A stretch of DNA of 64,000 nucleotides from Aliivibrio sifiae (GCF_002954715.1 NZ_MSCP01000002.1:740253-804252); one strand, 5' to 3'. Shown: positions 17,079-27,353, numbered from the stretch's first letter. Notes: a model not told the origin generated them from the sequence alone. Program-made: numbers and translations.

Positions 17079-18017
17079 TTAGAAATCGTAACGAAGGCCG
17101 AATTGTAATTGGTCGTCTTTGTTATCGATTTGCTCAAATTTATAGCCTGCATAAGTACGGAAGCTTTTATTTAACTTATAAATAGCTTCAATAGCGACAT
17201 TATTTTCAGTATCGGTACTGTCTATTTCTTGGAAGTTATAAACGCCTTGGAATACCCATTGGTCAAGTTTATAGGCTGCTGCTAATTCGTAGCCACTTGC
17301 ATCATCTTTGTCTACTTCTCCGGTTGTAAATAAACCTGAAACCATAAATGCATCTAGTGTATAGCGAACTGCCAAGTTGATTTGATCGGCATCTGCTGTG
17401 ATTAGTCCTGTTGAAGACTCTTCACCTGATGTATAGCCTAAACCGATATCTAAGCCCATAGGCAATGCATACATGCCAGAGATACCAAAGCTATCATTCT
17501 TTTTGGTATTACTTGCAATGTAGTTGGCTTGGATGGTTAGTGCATCAAACTCACCCGAGTATAAGAAGTTATTTTCACGTTTATCTTTGTTTCCATTCGT
17601 TAAGTCAGCCGCATCCCCCCCAAATGTTGCTAGGATATCGGTATAGTCAGTAAGCATAACTTGCGCAGAGTCTTGCTGGCCGTAAGAGAAATTACCAACA
17701 GTGGTGCTCAAACCTGCAAACAAGTAACGAGTGTTTACTGTGTTATTTTTACCGCTACCGATTTCTACTTCATAAGTACCAAATGCGCCTAAGCTATCAT
17801 TAATTGTTGTTTTGCCTTTTAAATTAATACGAGCACGACTTTTATCTTCAAATGAACTGTCTGTTGCTGATTCATTATTGTCAGAAATATTTGCTCGAGC
17901 TTCGGCTCTGCCACCAACTTTTAATTGCGTGTCATCTTGATCATAAACGGTTGCAGCAAGAAGTGGTGCAGATACAAAAGACGATAAAATAGCGGTTGAT
18001 AGTAGTAATTTTTTCAT
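17079..18017 (-). CDS. Outer-membrane general porin
   Basis: The 312-residue precursor starts at the ATG at 18017 (GGATCTA upstream), giving the signal peptide MKKLLLSTAILSSFVSAPLLAA. The mature part begins with LKVGGRAEARANI and consists of alternating beta strands ending in LQFGLRYDF; a terminal phenylalanine is the outer-membrane assembly signal. This is the Gram-negative trimeric porin family (OmpU/OmpN-like in vibrios), with short loops and a length slightly below the usual 330-350. It should allow diffusion of small hydrophilic molecules. It has its own terminator and appears monocistronic. Confidence 0.88.
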   Translation of the reverse strand: MKKLLLSTAILSSFVSAPLLAATVYDQDDTQLKVGGRAEARANISDNNESATDSSFEDKSRARINLKGKTTINDSLGAFGTYEVEIGSGKNNTVNTRYLFAGLSTTVGNFSYGQQDSAQVMLTDYTDILATFGGDAADLTNGNKDKRENNFLYSGEFDALTIQANYIASNTKKNDSFGISGMYALPMGLDIGLGYTSGEESSTGLITADADQINLAVRYTLDAFMVSGLFTTGEVDKDDASGYELAAAYKLDQWVFQGVYNFQEIDSTDTENNVAIEAIYKLNKSFRTYAGYKFEQIDNKDDQLQFGLRYDF

Positions 18018-18139
18018 TAGATCCCATACCTTTAAAATGAACCAAAACAATCCGTTTTAGTCTAGTTATTTGCTTGAGATCTAAGATAGAAAAGATATAT
18101 TAAGGAATGATGTAGGTTTTATTTAACATTTATAAAACT

Positions 18140-18167
18140 AATGTGTCGGTGGTATTACCGACACATT
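18140..18167 (-). terminator. Terminator of the FhuF-like gene
   Basis: An 11-bp perfect stem (AATGTGTCGGT at 18140-18150 with 18157-18167) with a 6-nt loop, followed on the minus strand by AGTTTTA, 20 nt past the FhuF-like stop. Confidence 0.65.
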
Positions 18168-18186
18168 ACAATTGATAAAGTGCGTA

Positions 18187-19059
18187 TTACAATGAGGAAG
18201 GAATGCGCTTGGTGTTTTTCTTAATTCGTTCTTCATCAGAAAGTAAATGACACGTAGCACAATTTTTCTTGCCATCAATTTTGTATTTTAAACAACAGGT
18301 TTCACGTTGGACATATAAGATAGCGCGCTGCTCTTTTTCTGCTACATGGATATGGGCCAGTTCTTTCCCTATATCAGGCATGGTATTTGATAACCATTGC
18401 TGGGCATTAGGAAGTATTTGCTTAGCGAGATCTGCAGAAAGGCCTTTTTCGGTTAAACGCATAAAGAAGACGCTGATAGCCAGTGAGATACTTCCCCAAA
18501 ATGGACGATGCTTTAATCTTTCTTTTTCAAATAACACACTTAATCCACCCCCAATTTGCTGTATCAAATGAGTAAAGGCTTCATCTAATAATGTTTGGTT
18601 TGCGACAACAGTTGCTTGAGGGCTAGTCGCTAGTGGGTCATTTTCAAGACAAACAAAAGAACTTTTATTGTTGATTTGTAATGATTTTATTTTCTCGCCA
18701 TTAGGAGTGGAAATGAAAATGTCATTAAATTGAACGATAGGTACGCGATTAAATTTTAAACGTAAAGCGGTTAAACTGGTAAAAAATTGATTATTGAATG
18801 ATTTTAACCACATTGACGCGGCAACATTTTGGTTTACTTCATTCTTTTTACCAAACAATTCAATAGCATTAGATAAATTAGCAGGCAGCCACTCATTTAA
18901 TAGAAGGTGTTTATCATCAAGTTGCTCTTTGTTAATCGCTTTAAGCTTAAAATTATCGTCAGCATCGTGCAGCCATGCCAGTTGATCTTTTAAAGAATGG
19001 CATGAGTTTAATGGTTTTTTACTGTGCCAAAGTGGCTGTAATTGAGCTGAAATGTGCAT
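18187..19059 (-). CDS. FhuF-like siderophore-iron reductase
   Basis: The 290-residue cytoplasmic protein ends with a cysteine cluster CC-x10-C-x2-C (CCLKYKIDGKKNCATC, near residues 256-271), the hallmark of FhuF-type [2Fe-2S] ferric-siderophore reductases. The N-terminal part shows the weakly conserved helical fold of the family, including WLKSFNNQFFTSLTALRL. These enzymes reduce iron in imported siderophore complexes to release Fe(II). The gene starts 33 nt after anmK on the same strand and may be co-transcribed, although the functions are unrelated. No siderophore transporter lies next to it. Confidence 0.8.
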   Translation of the reverse strand: MHISAQLQPLWHSKKPLNSCHSLKDQLAWLHDADDNFKLKAINKEQLDDKHLLLNEWLPANLSNAIELFGKKNEVNQNVAASMWLKSFNNQFFTSLTALRLKFNRVPIVQFNDIFISTPNGEKIKSLQINNKSSFVCLENDPLATSPQATVVANQTLLDEAFTHLIQQIGGGLSVLFEKERLKHRPFWGSISLAISVFFMRLTEKGLSADLAKQILPNAQQWLSNTMPDIGKELAHIHVAEKEQRAILYVQRETCCLKYKIDGKKNCATCHLLSDEERIKKNTKRIPSSL

Positions 19060-19092
19060 AATAAAATACTTCTTAATTATTCTTATTTGTAT

Positions 19093-20196
19093 TTAAGAGG
19101 CTGGGTAGACTACACCTAAACTTGCGTAACGTGAAGCACCTGTTACATCTGGCTCGTTGCTTGGTCTGTTATGAATTCGTTGATGTGCAAGCCATGCAAA
19201 CGCCATTGCTTCCATGTTGTCACTATCTACATTGTAGTCGTTAGTCGTAGCAACTGCCCAATTAGATAAATTTTGTTGCAGTTTTTCCATCAGATATTGA
19301 TTATGAGCACCGCCACCACACACAAGCAGCTTTGCCGCTTCACCAACATGAAATTTAGCGATTTGTTCAACAATAGTAACGACAGTAAATTCTAACAATG
19401 TCGCTTGTATATCTTGTGGTTTGTATGGTTTATTTTCAATAAATTGAGCAAACCATTCTAAATTAAACAATTCACGTCCTGTGCTTTTAGGGTAAGGGCG
19501 AGCAAAGTAACTGTGTTGTTTTAATTGAGCTAATAACTCTTGAATCACGACACCATCACGAGCCCAATCGCCATTATGATCATAGCTTTTTTGTTTATGT
19601 TTATAGATCCAAGCATCCATCAACATATTACCAGGGCCTGTATCATAGCCAATTACGGGAGTGTCTTTTTGTAAGATAGATATATTAGAAATGCCGCCGA
19701 TATTTAGGATGATATGAGTGCTATTTGGCTTACCAAATAAAGTGTGATGGAAGGCAGGAACCAGTGGAGCTCCTTGGCCACCTAGTGCCATATCCTTACG
19801 ACGAAAATCAGCAATAGTATCTATGTTTGTTTTTGCTGCGATGATGTTGGCATCTCCGAGCTGCATTGTGAATGGATGCTGTGTGTCTGGTGAGTGAAAA
19901 ACAGTTTGTCCATGGCTACCAATCGCAGTAATGCTTTCTGGAGCAACAGAGAGGGTATTGAGAAGATGTAAAGAAGCATCAGCAAATAAATGCCCTAAGC
20001 GATGATCAATTTCACCAACGATTTTTAAATTAGTTGCTTGGCCTGTGCAGAAAGACAAAATATCTGATTTTAATTGAGGATCCATTGGATAATCCGCATG
20101 GCCAAGTAAATTAATGGTTGTGCCGTTAGTTTCTACTAATACGGCATCAACACCATCTAAACTCGTTCCTGACATTAAGCCTATGTATTTTTCCAT
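19093..20196 (-). CDS. anmK: Anhydro-N-acetylmuramic acid kinase
   Basis: AnmK phosphorylates and opens 1,6-anhydro-MurNAc from murein turnover, yielding MurNAc-6-P. The N-terminal MEKYIGLMSGTSLDGVDAVL is diagnostic, followed by GSHGQTVFHSP, ADFRRKDMALGGQGAPLVPAFH, NIGGISNIS and the ATP-site GYDTGPGNMLMD. I start at ATG 20196, eight nt after GGAG; ATG 20202 is too close to it. This gives 367 residues, matching E. coli (369). It is divergent from nagZ, another recycling gene, and upstream of the FhuF-like gene. Confidence 0.95.
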   Translation of the reverse strand: MEKYIGLMSGTSLDGVDAVLVETNGTTINLLGHADYPMDPQLKSDILSFCTGQATNLKIVGEIDHRLGHLFADASLHLLNTLSVAPESITAIGSHGQTVFHSPDTQHPFTMQLGDANIIAAKTNIDTIADFRRKDMALGGQGAPLVPAFHHTLFGKPNSTHIILNIGGISNISILQKDTPVIGYDTGPGNMLMDAWIYKHKQKSYDHNGDWARDGVVIQELLAQLKQHSYFARPYPKSTGRELFNLEWFAQFIENKPYKPQDIQATLLEFTVVTIVEQIAKFHVGEAAKLLVCGGGAHNQYLMEKLQQNLSNWAVATTNDYNVDSDNMEAMAFAWLAHQRIHNRPSNEPDVTGASRYASLGVVYPAS

Positions 20197-20384
20197 TCTC
20201 ATTTCTCCAACTGCATTTGATTTATGCCAAGATAATAATACCAAGTTATTGTGCCATAAAGCAGAGAGATAATATTTAAACAATTCAACGTATTTTGAGT
20301 AATAAGTTCCAGATATAAGATTTTAAATTCATAAAGAGCATGATACTTTAAGCCTATAAAAATTAAGATGATTTGGAGAAATTT

Positions 20385-21380
20385 ATGGGACCGTTATGGT
20401 TAGATGTTGAAGGATACGAGATTGATGCTGAAGAGCGTGAATTATTACAGCACCCAACTGTGGGTGGCTTGATCCTATTTGCTCGAAATTATCATGATCC
20501 AAAGCAGTTAGCTGCATTAACTGCATCTATTCGTAAAGCCGCTGGTCGTCCAATTCTTATTGGTGTCGACCAAGAAGGTGGTCGTGTTCAACGTTTTAGG
20601 GATGAGTTTACTCTTATTCCTCCAGCACAAGCTTATGCAGAAATGGATAACGGTTTAGAATTGGCAAAAACGGCAGGGTGGTTATTATGTTCAGAGTTAG
20701 TTGCTCATGATATTGATCTTACCTTCGCACCTGTTCTTGATAACGGTTTTGATTGTAAAGCTATTGGTAACCGAGCATTCGGTGATGATATTAAGACCAT
20801 TGTTAAATACAGCACCGCGTTTATGCAAGGAATGAAATCTGCAGGAACGTCAACAACAGGGAAACATTTCCCTGGTCATGGTGGTGTGATTGCTGATTCT
20901 CATTTAGAAACACCTTATGATAACCGTGATAATATTTTTGAGTTAGACATGGCGATTTTCAAAGCTCAAATTGAAGCAGGTATTCTAGATGCGATGATGC
21001 CAGCGCATGTTATTTATCCTGAATACGACTCATCACCCGCCAGTGGTTCTTCTTATTGGTTAAAAGAAGTGCTACGTAAACAACTAAACTTTAACGGATT
21101 AGTTTTTTCAGACGATTTGAGTATGGAAGGTGCGACCATTATGGGCGGACCAGCAGAACGCTCTCAGCAAGCCCTTGATGCCGGTTGTGATATGGTTCTT
21201 ATGTGCAACAATCGTCAATCTGCGGTAGAAGTGTTAGACAACCTAGACATTCAAACGGTAGAAAAAGCAAACGCATTATTGAAAACTAAGCATTTTGATA
21301 GGGCAACGCTATTAAACAGTAAAGAGTGGAAAGCGGCGAATGAGAGCATTACCCGTGCTTATGATCGTTGGAAATCATAG
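20385..21380 (+). CDS. nagZ: Beta-N-acetylhexosaminidase (murein recycling)
   Basis: NagZ is a cytosolic family 3 glycosidase that removes GlcNAc from GlcNAc-anhydroMurNAc-peptides. Seen: [16 protein letters not shown] at the start, [46 protein letters not shown] with the catalytic Asp-His loop, and the nucleophile region [14 protein letters not shown] start at ATG 20385, with GGAG centred about 9 nt upstream, giving 331 residues (E. coli 341). The divergent gene anmK acts on the anhydroMurNAc released by this route. A strong terminator follows. Confidence 0.95.
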   Translation: MGPLWLDVEGYEIDAEERELLQHPTVGGLILFARNYHDPKQLAALTASIRKAAGRPILIGVDQEGGRVQRFRDEFTLIPPAQAYAEMDNGLELAKTAGWLLCSELVAHDIDLTFAPVLDNGFDCKAIGNRAFGDDIKTIVKYSTAFMQGMKSAGTSTTGKHFPGHGGVIADSHLETPYDNRDNIFELDMAIFKAQIEAGILDAMMPAHVIYPEYDSSPASGSSYWLKEVLRKQLNFNGLVFSDDLSMEGATIMGGPAERSQQALDAGCDMVLMCNNRQSAVEVLDNLDIQTVEKANALLKTKHFDRATLLNSKEWKAANESITRAYDRWKS

Positions 21381-21399
21381 ATAGTTAAGCCTGTAGAAT

Positions 21400-21429
21400 A
21401 AAAACGCATGATATTTTTCATGCGTTTTT
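21400..21429 (+). terminator. Terminator after nagZ
   Basis: An 11-bp perfect stem (AAAAACGCATG with CATGCGTTTTT) with an 8-nt loop and T-run, 20 nt after the nagZ stop. Confidence 0.9.
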
Positions 21430-21512
21430 ATTACAGAATGAGTAAACTATTAACGTATAAAATGAATATTCGTATTCTATAAATGGCATTAACACTAATG
21501 GATGATCTACGC

Positions 21513-22457
21513 ATGACGAAAAAACTGACGATTCTTGATATAGCTAAAATGGCTGGTGTTGGAAAGTCGACGGTTTCTCGTGTATTAACCAATGATCCAA
21601 AAGTGAAGCCAGAGACCCGCCTAAAAGTAGAACAGATAATTAAAGAGTCTGGTTTTACCCCTTCAAAGTCAGCTCAAAGCATGCGTGGTGGAAGTCAAAA
21701 AGTTATCGGTATTATTACTGCTCGTCTTGACTCACCTTCAGAAAATAAAGCAGTTAGTGCAATTTTAGAAGTGATTTATCGTCATGGTTATGATGCTGTG
21801 ATTATGGAAAGTCAATTTGATACTCAAAAAACTAATGAACATTTAGAAGTTCTGAGAAAGCGCAGTGTTGATGGCGTTATTCTATTTGGTTTTACAGAGT
21901 GCGATATGAGTGAAGTTGAACGTTGGAATGAACGAATGGTCGTCATTGCAATGGATACAGATAAAGTCAGTTCAATTAACTACGATAATAACGGTGTAAT
22001 AAGACAAGCACTTTATCATTTATCAGAACTAAGCCTCACTAATATTGCTTATATTGGCGTGGATCCAAGTGATAAAACAACAGGTAAATTGCGTTTAGAT
22101 GCCTATTTAAACTGGTGTGAAGAGCACGAGTTACCACCGCGATTTGCAACAGGACAGTTAGATCACCAAAGTGCGTATGCGTTAGTTGATTCGGTGTTAG
22201 ATGATGATATTGAAGCCATAGTATGTGCGAGTGATACATTAGCTCTTGGCGTTGCTAAGCGTCTTCAAGAGTTACATCGTGAGGATATTCAAATTACTGG
22301 GGTAGGTGGTAATGAATTACTTTCTTTCTTGTTTCCCAATATCATCAGTATAAATCCTGGTTATCAACTTGCCGGAGAGAGTGCTGCAAAACAGCTATTA
22401 CAGCAATTAGATGGTGCGGTAAATATTGCACACCTAACTCAGCCTTTATCTTTCTAA
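21513..22457 (+). CDS. treR: Trehalose operon repressor, LacI family
   Basis: The protein has an N-terminal helix-turn-helix typical of LacI regulators (LTILDIAKMAGVGKSTVSRVLTND) and a periplasmic-binding-protein-like effector domain including VIGIITARLDSPSENKAVS, as in E. coli TreR. TreR responds to trehalose-6-phosphate. I start at ATG 21513 (314 residues; E. coli 315), with GGATG upstream, because codons before it add no family sequence. Two palindromes around GGGAAC-ATTCCC lie before the next gene treB, fitting the known TreR operator. The order treR-treB-treC, with a promoter region between treR and treB, supports autonomous control. Confidence 0.92.
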   Translation: MTKKLTILDIAKMAGVGKSTVSRVLTNDPKVKPETRLKVEQIIKESGFTPSKSAQSMRGGSQKVIGIITARLDSPSENKAVSAILEVIYRHGYDAVIMESQFDTQKTNEHLEVLRKRSVDGVILFGFTECDMSEVERWNERMVVIAMDTDKVSSINYDNNGVIRQALYHLSELSLTNIAYIGVDPSDKTTGKLRLDAYLNWCEEHELPPRFATGQLDHQSAYALVDSVLDDDIEAIVCASDTLALGVAKRLQELHREDIQITGVGGNELLSFLFPNIISINPGYQLAGESAAKQLLQQLDGAVNIAHLTQPLSF

Positions 22458-22481
22458 ATTATTAAAAATAACACGCTTTAT

Positions 22482-22497
22482 TGTGATCTGATTCACC
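22482..22497 (+). promoter_or_regulatory. CRP site upstream of treB
   Basis: TGTGA-TCTGAT-TCACC matches the CRP consensus TGTGA-N6-TCACA at nine of ten core positions. It lies just upstream of the first TreR operator, the usual place for glucose-repressed activation of a PTS operon. Confidence 0.75.
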
Positions 22498-22501
22498 CTA
22501 C

Positions 22502-22513
22502 GGGAATGTTCCC
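22502..22513 (+). promoter_or_regulatory. TreR operator 1
   Basis: GGGAATGTTCCC is a near-palindrome of the LacI/TreR type, the same core as the operator at 22556 in opposite orientation. It lies between the CRP site and the -10-like TATACT at 22541-22546. Confidence 0.75.
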
Positions 22514-22555
22514 ATTTATTTATCGATTCATCTTTGTAAGTATACTAAAAATAAA

Positions 22556-22571
22556 ATGGGAACATTCCCAT
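22556..22571 (+). promoter_or_regulatory. TreR operator 2
   Basis: ATGGGAACATTCCCAT is a palindrome but for its two central bases and lies downstream of the TATACT -10 element, where a bound repressor would block transcription. The 54-nt spacing from operator 1 (centre to centre about 56 nt) would permit co-operative binding or looping. Confidence 0.8.
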
Positions 22572-22600
22572 TGCGAATTATAATCAACGTGGACAAAGGT

Positions 22601-24025
22601 ATGAGTAAAATAGAGAGAAAGGACGTACAACGTTTGATAGAGCTGATCGGGGGATCAGAAAATATTGCTAGCGTAAGTCATTGCTTGACACGCTTACGTT
22701 TTGTATTAAATAACACCAAAGGTGCGGACGTAAAAGCAATAGAAAAAATCCCAATGGTTAAAGGATGCTTTACCAATGCCGGACAATTTCAAGTTGTTAT
22801 TGGTACTGAAGTGGATGAAGTTTTTATTATTTTAAATGAGCTTTCGGGAGAGAAAGGAGCCTCTAAAGAAGATGCCAAGCTTGCTGCTCGCCAAAATATG
22901 AATATTTTAGAGCGCGGGATCTCTCACCTTGCTGAAATTTTTGTTCCTTTACTGCCTGCAATTATTACAGGCGGTTTGATCTTAGGTTTTAGAAATGTCA
23001 TTGGCGATCTAAGAATGTTTGATGGTCAAACATTAGTTGAGACAAGCCAGTTTTGGGCAACGGTACATTCATTCTTATGGTTAATTGGCGAAGCTATTTT
23101 CTTCTTCTTGCCTGTTGGTGTGTGTTGGTCAACGGTGAAGAAATTAGGAGGGACTCCAATTCTAGGCATCACGTTAGGTGTTACTTTAGTTTCCCCTCAA
23201 TTGATGAATGCATATCTTATCGGTAAACAAGTACCTGAAGTTTGGGATTTCGGTTTATTTGTTATTGAAAAAGTCGGTTATCAAGCTCAAGTTATTCCAG
23301 CCATGCTTGCCGGTGTTGCATTGGCCTTTATTGAAACAAATTTAAAGCGCATCGTTCCTTCTTATCTATATCTTGTTGTTGTGCCTTTTGTTTCAATTAT
23401 CGTTTCTGTCATTTTAGCTCACGCATTTATTGGGCCGTTTGGTCGCGTGCTCGGTGATGGTGTTGCAATGGCAGCAAAAGCCGCAATGACTGGAGATTTT
23501 GCGATTGTTGGTTCTGTGATCTTTGGTTTCTTCTATGCACCATTAGTTATTACGGGTATTCACCATACAACTAATGCGGTTGACTTACAGTTAATGCAAG
23601 AGTTGGGCGGCACCCCAATTTGGCCTCTCATTGCATTATCAAATATCGCTCAAGCTTCAGCTGTGGTTGGGATTATCATTATCAGTAAGAAAAGTGGTGA
23701 GCGTGACATTTCAGTCCCAGCGGCTATTTCAGCTTATCTTGGTGTTACAGAGCCTGCAATGTACGGAATTAATTTGAAATATAAATTTCCAATGTTGAGC
23801 GCAATGATAGGTTCTGCTATGGCTGCGGCTATTTGTGGTGGCGCAGGTGTCATGGCGAATGGAATTGGCGTAGGTGGGTTACCGGGTATTCTTTCTATTC
23901 AACCACAATACTGGGGTATTTATGGTGTTGCTATGTTAGTTGCGATTTTTGTTCCTGCCATTTTAACATTGATAATGTACAAGCGTGCACAAGTTCAAGA
24001 CCAGTTAGCGGCTTCTGCTGTTTAA
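22601..24025 (+). CDS. treB: PTS trehalose-specific enzyme IIBC
   Basis: TreB imports trehalose and phosphorylates it to trehalose-6-P. The N-terminal IIB domain includes the phosphorylated cysteine in SHCLTRLRF (about residue 28); the rest is the polytopic IIC domain, about ten helices, with GIHHTTNAVDLQLM and VTEPAMYGI. No IIA domain is fused, so it needs a separate glucose-type IIA (Crr). I start at ATG 22601 after AAAGG; the extra upstream codons overlap TreR operator 2. That gives 474 residues, as in E. coli (473). Confidence 0.95.
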   Translation: MSKIERKDVQRLIELIGGSENIASVSHCLTRLRFVLNNTKGADVKAIEKIPMVKGCFTNAGQFQVVIGTEVDEVFIILNELSGEKGASKEDAKLAARQNMNILERGISHLAEIFVPLLPAIITGGLILGFRNVIGDLRMFDGQTLVETSQFWATVHSFLWLIGEAIFFFLPVGVCWSTVKKLGGTPILGITLGVTLVSPQLMNAYLIGKQVPEVWDFGLFVIEKVGYQAQVIPAMLAGVALAFIETNLKRIVPSYLYLVVVPFVSIIVSVILAHAFIGPFGRVLGDGVAMAAKAAMTGDFAIVGSVIFGFFYAPLVITGIHHTTNAVDLQLMQELGGTPIWPLIALSNIAQASAVVGIIIISKKSGERDISVPAAISAYLGVTEPAMYGINLKYKFPMLSAMIGSAMAAAICGGAGVMANGIGVGGLPGILSIQPQYWGIYGVAMLVAIFVPAILTLIMYKRAQVQDQLAASAV

Positions 24026-24125
24026 TTATCAAGCCATAATGTAATTTTTATTAGTACAATATAGCGCCTTTGTATTAACAATATGAACAAAGGTGCTCTC
24101 TTTTAAAGTAGTTTAGAGACATAAC

Positions 24126-25796
24126 ATGACAAATTCAGAGTGGTGGCGTACAGCGACTATTTACCAAATTTACCCAAAAAGTTTTTGTGATAGCGGTAAT
24201 AAAGGTACGGGGGATATTCAAGGCATTATTTCTAAATTGGATTACCTGAAAAAATTGGGTGTAGATGCATTATGGTTAACTCCTATTTACCAATCCCCAA
24301 TGATTGATAATGGTTACGATATTGCAGATTATTACTCAATTAATCCTGATTTTGGCACCATGGCAGATTTTGATGAGCTACTTGAAGAAGCAAAATCCCG
24401 TAATATACGGATCATCATGGATATCGTTGTTAATCATACATCGACAGAGCATCACTGGTTTAAGTCTGCTCTTGGTAACAAAGGGAGTGAATATCGTGAT
24501 TACTACATTTGGAAAGATCCGGTTGATGGAAAAGCTCCAACCAATTGGCAATCTAAATTTGGTGGCAATGCATGGGCGTTAGATGAAGTAACAAATCAAT
24601 ACTATTTGCATCTGTTTGCTAAAGAGCAAGCGGATTTAAATTGGGAAAATTCTAAAGTTCGGAAAGAAGTAAAAGACATAATCAGCTTTTGGGCTGAAAA
24701 AGGTATTGATGGATTTCGTTTAGATGTTATTAACCTTATTTCAAAACCGAATGAATTTATCAATGATGAAAGTGGCGATGGACGTCGTTTTTATACCGAT
24801 GGCCCTAAAGCTCACCAATATCTACAAGAGATCAGCGAAGCCGTTTTTCAAAAGTACGGCTCTGTTACAGTAGGTGAAATGTCATCAACCACGTTAGATC
24901 ATTGTCAGAAATATTCAGCTCAAGATGGTAAAGAATTATCGATGGTATTTAATTTTCATCATCTTAAAGCTGATTACAAAAATGGGGAAAAGTGGACCAA
25001 AGCCCCGTTTGATTTTTTATCGCTAAAGTCGATCTTCAATCATTGGCAAACTGGCTTAAATGGCAAAGGTTGGGGAGCATTATTTTGGTGTAATCATGAC
25101 CAACCTAGAGTGGTAAGCCGTTTAGGAAATGATGAAGAATATCGTGAGTTATCAGCAAAAATGCTCGCGTCATCAGTGCATATGATGCAAGGAACACCTT
25201 ATATTTATCAAGGTGAAGAGATTGGAATGACCAATCCGCATTACACTTCAATTGATCAATATCGAGATCTTGAAAGTACGAATATGTTCGACATTATGGT
25301 AAATCAAGAAAAGTCAGTATCTGAGTCTGAAATGCTTGATATTTTAGACCAAAAATCTCGTGATAATTCACGAACACCAATGCAATGGAATGGAAATGAT
25401 AACGCGGGTTTTACCTTAGGCACACCATGGTTATCAATTGCTAATAACTATCAAGACGTAAACGCAGAAAATGCAGTAAATGATAAGAACTCGGTATTCT
25501 ATTTCTATCAAAAAATTATTCAACTTCGTAAAGAAATAGAGGTAATTACCTCTGGTGATTACTACGATTTGATGCCTGAGCATAAGGCGTTATTTTGCTA
25601 TCAACGAGAGAGTAGTACGCATCGTTTAATTGCAGTACATAACTTCTATGCAAATGAAGAGTCTGTTTCTTTGGATTTAAAAGGTGAGGATGTTAGGTAT
25701 ATCTTAGCGAACTATGGTGATGTGGAGTTCACACAACCTCAAGAAGGCATGATATTACGTCCATACGAGTGCCGAGTTATTTTAATTCAAAAATAA
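24126..25796 (+). CDS. treC: Trehalose-6-phosphate hydrolase
   Basis: The 556-residue cytosolic GH13 enzyme hydrolyses trehalose-6-P to glucose and glucose-6-P. It starts WWRTATIYQIYPKSFCDS, then shows the family's conserved regions: DIVVNHTS, GFRLDVINLI with the nucleophile aspartate, VGEMSS with the acid/base glutamate, and CNHDQPRVVSRLG with the transition-state aspartate. Length and order agree with E. coli TreC (551). It lies 100 nt after treB and should be co-transcribed with it. A bidirectional terminator follows. Confidence 0.95.
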   Translation: MTNSEWWRTATIYQIYPKSFCDSGNKGTGDIQGIISKLDYLKKLGVDALWLTPIYQSPMIDNGYDIADYYSINPDFGTMADFDELLEEAKSRNIRIIMDIVVNHTSTEHHWFKSALGNKGSEYRDYYIWKDPVDGKAPTNWQSKFGGNAWALDEVTNQYYLHLFAKEQADLNWENSKVRKEVKDIISFWAEKGIDGFRLDVINLISKPNEFINDESGDGRRFYTDGPKAHQYLQEISEAVFQKYGSVTVGEMSSTTLDHCQKYSAQDGKELSMVFNFHHLKADYKNGEKWTKAPFDFLSLKSIFNHWQTGLNGKGWGALFWCNHDQPRVVSRLGNDEEYRELSAKMLASSVHMMQGTPYIYQGEEIGMTNPHYTSIDQYRDLESTNMFDIMVNQEKSVSESEMLDILDQKSRDNSRTPMQWNGNDNAGFTLGTPWLSIANNYQDVNAENAVNDKNSVFYFYQKIIQLRKEIEVITSGDYYDLMPEHKALFCYQRESSTHRLIAVHNFYANEESVSLDLKGEDVRYILANYGDVEFTQPQEGMILRPYECRVILIQK

Positions 25797-25829
25797 CGAT
25801 AATTTGACGTGCAACAAGATTATAAAAAT

Positions 25830-25863
25830 AAAGCCCTGAGGTCATAATGATCTTCAGGGCTTT
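25830..25863. terminator. Bidirectional terminator between treC and pykA
   Basis: A 10-bp stem (AAAGCCCTGA with TCAGGGCTTT) flanked by A- and T-runs on either side, between convergent genes. Confidence 0.9.
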
Positions 25864-25907
25864 TTGTTTAATTAAGAGGGGGAAAGATTAAGTGATTAAC
25901 CTTACTC

Positions 25908-27353
25908 TTATTCAACCGTAATAATACGCATACAGTTAGTAGAGCCAACGATATCCATCACATCACCTTGAGTGATGATAACTTGGTCACCAGCGCTTAA
26001 TAGGCCTTTATCTTTTAATGCATTAATTGCAGCGTGAGTTGATGGTAAGCCAGAGTCTGCACTTTCATCAAAGAATACAGGTGTTACACCACGGAAAAGA
26101 GCAGCACGGTTTAGAGTACTTTCGTTACGTGATAATGCGAAGATTGGTAAACCAGAGCTTAGGCGTGACATCATTAATGGTGTACGACCAGATTCAGTTA
26201 ATGTGATCATCGCAGTGATGCCTTCCATGTGGTTTGCTGCATACATGGTAGACATTGCAATCGTTTCTTCAGGAGTCGTGAAACGACGATCTAAACGGTG
26301 ATTAGATACATTTACAGTAGGAACTTTCTCTGCACCAATACATACACTTGCCATAGACATTACTGTCTCAACAGGGAAGTCACCAGCGGCTGTTTCAGCC
26401 GAAAGCATTACCGCATCAGAACCATCAAGTACGGCATTAGCAACGTCCATAACTTCAGCACGAGTTGGCATTGGGCTTGTGATCATTGATTCCATCATTT
26501 GTGTTGCTGTAATAACCGTACGGTTAAGACTACGAGCACGACGGATAAGTTGCTTTTGAACACCTACAAGTTCAGGATCGCCAATTTCAACACCTAGGTC
26601 ACCACGGGCAACCATAACTACGTCAGAAGCCATGATGATGTCATCCATTGCTTCTTCTGTTGCTACTGTCTCTGCACGTTCAACCTTAGCAACCAGTTTT
26701 GCCTCAAGGCCAGCTTCGCGAGCTAAACGACGAGCGTAGTTCATGTCTTCGCCGTTACGTGGGAAAGAAACCGCTAAGTAGTCAACTTTCATTGCAGCAG
26801 CTGTAATGATGTCCGCTTTGTCTTTTTCAGTAAGAGCATCAGCAGAAAGACCACCGCCTTGTTTGTTGATGCCTTTGTTGTTTGATAAAGGACCAGCAAC
26901 GGTAACCTCGGTATGAACCTTGTTACCATCAACAGAAGTTACTTTTAATTGAACGCGGCCATCATCAAGAAGAAGTACATCACCAGTAACAACGTCTTGT
27001 GGAAGTTCTTTATAATCTAGACCTACAGAGTCTTGATTCCCTTCGCCTTTTGGTAAATCGCTATCTAGTGTGAATTTATCACCAATAGCCAGTTGAATTT
27101 TACCGTCTTTGAATGTAGATACGCGAATTTTAGGACCTTGAAGGTCACCAAGAATAGCTACGTGAGTACCTAGTTTCGCTGCGATTTCGCGTACTTTCTT
27201 AGTACGCATGATGTGGTCTTCTGGGCTACCGTGTGAAAAGTTCATTCGAACAACGTTTGCACCCGCGGCAATGATTTTTTCAAGGTTATTATCACGATCA
27301 GTTGCAGGGCCAAGAGTGGTAACGATTTTCGTTCTACGTAGTCTGTTAGACAT
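25908..27353 (-). CDS. pykA: Pyruvate kinase, PykA (type II) subfamily
   Basis: The enzyme transfers phosphate from phosphoenolpyruvate to ADP in glycolysis. The 481-residue sequence follows E. coli PykA (480) rather than PykF almost from end to end: [75 protein letters not shown] and the C-terminal [13 protein letters not shown]. The catalytic lysine-glutamate motif (KVERAE) and the metal-binding MVARGDLG are intact. GGAG precedes the ATG at 27353. It ends convergently with treC and shares a terminator. Confidence 0.95.
   Translation of the reverse strand: MSNRLRRTKIVTTLGPATDRDNNLEKIIAAGANVVRMNFSHGSPEDHIMRTKKVREIAAKLGTHVAILGDLQGPKIRVSTFKDGKIQLAIGDKFTLDSDLPKGEGNQDSVGLDYKELPQDVVTGDVLLLDDGRVQLKVTSVDGNKVHTEVTVAGPLSNNKGINKQGGGLSADALTEKDKADIITAAAMKVDYLAVSFPRNGEDMNYARRLAREAGLEAKLVAKVERAETVATEEAMDDIIMASDVVMVARGDLGVEIGDPELVGVQKQLIRRARSLNRTVITATQMMESMITSPMPTRAEVMDVANAVLDGSDAVMLSAETAAGDFPVETVMSMASVCIGAEKVPTVNVSNHRLDRRFTTPEETIAMSTMYAANHMEGITAMITLTESGRTPLMMSRLSSGLPIFALSRNESTLNRAALFRGVTPVFFDESADSGLPSTHAAINALKDKGLLSAGDQVIITQGDVMDIVGSTNCMRIITVE

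Noticed and set aside
24354-24369. TGGCAC-N-GC-like sigma-54 site in treC
   Set aside because: It lies inside the treC coding frame, on the sense strand, with no gene downstream that needs it, and lacks the TTGC half.
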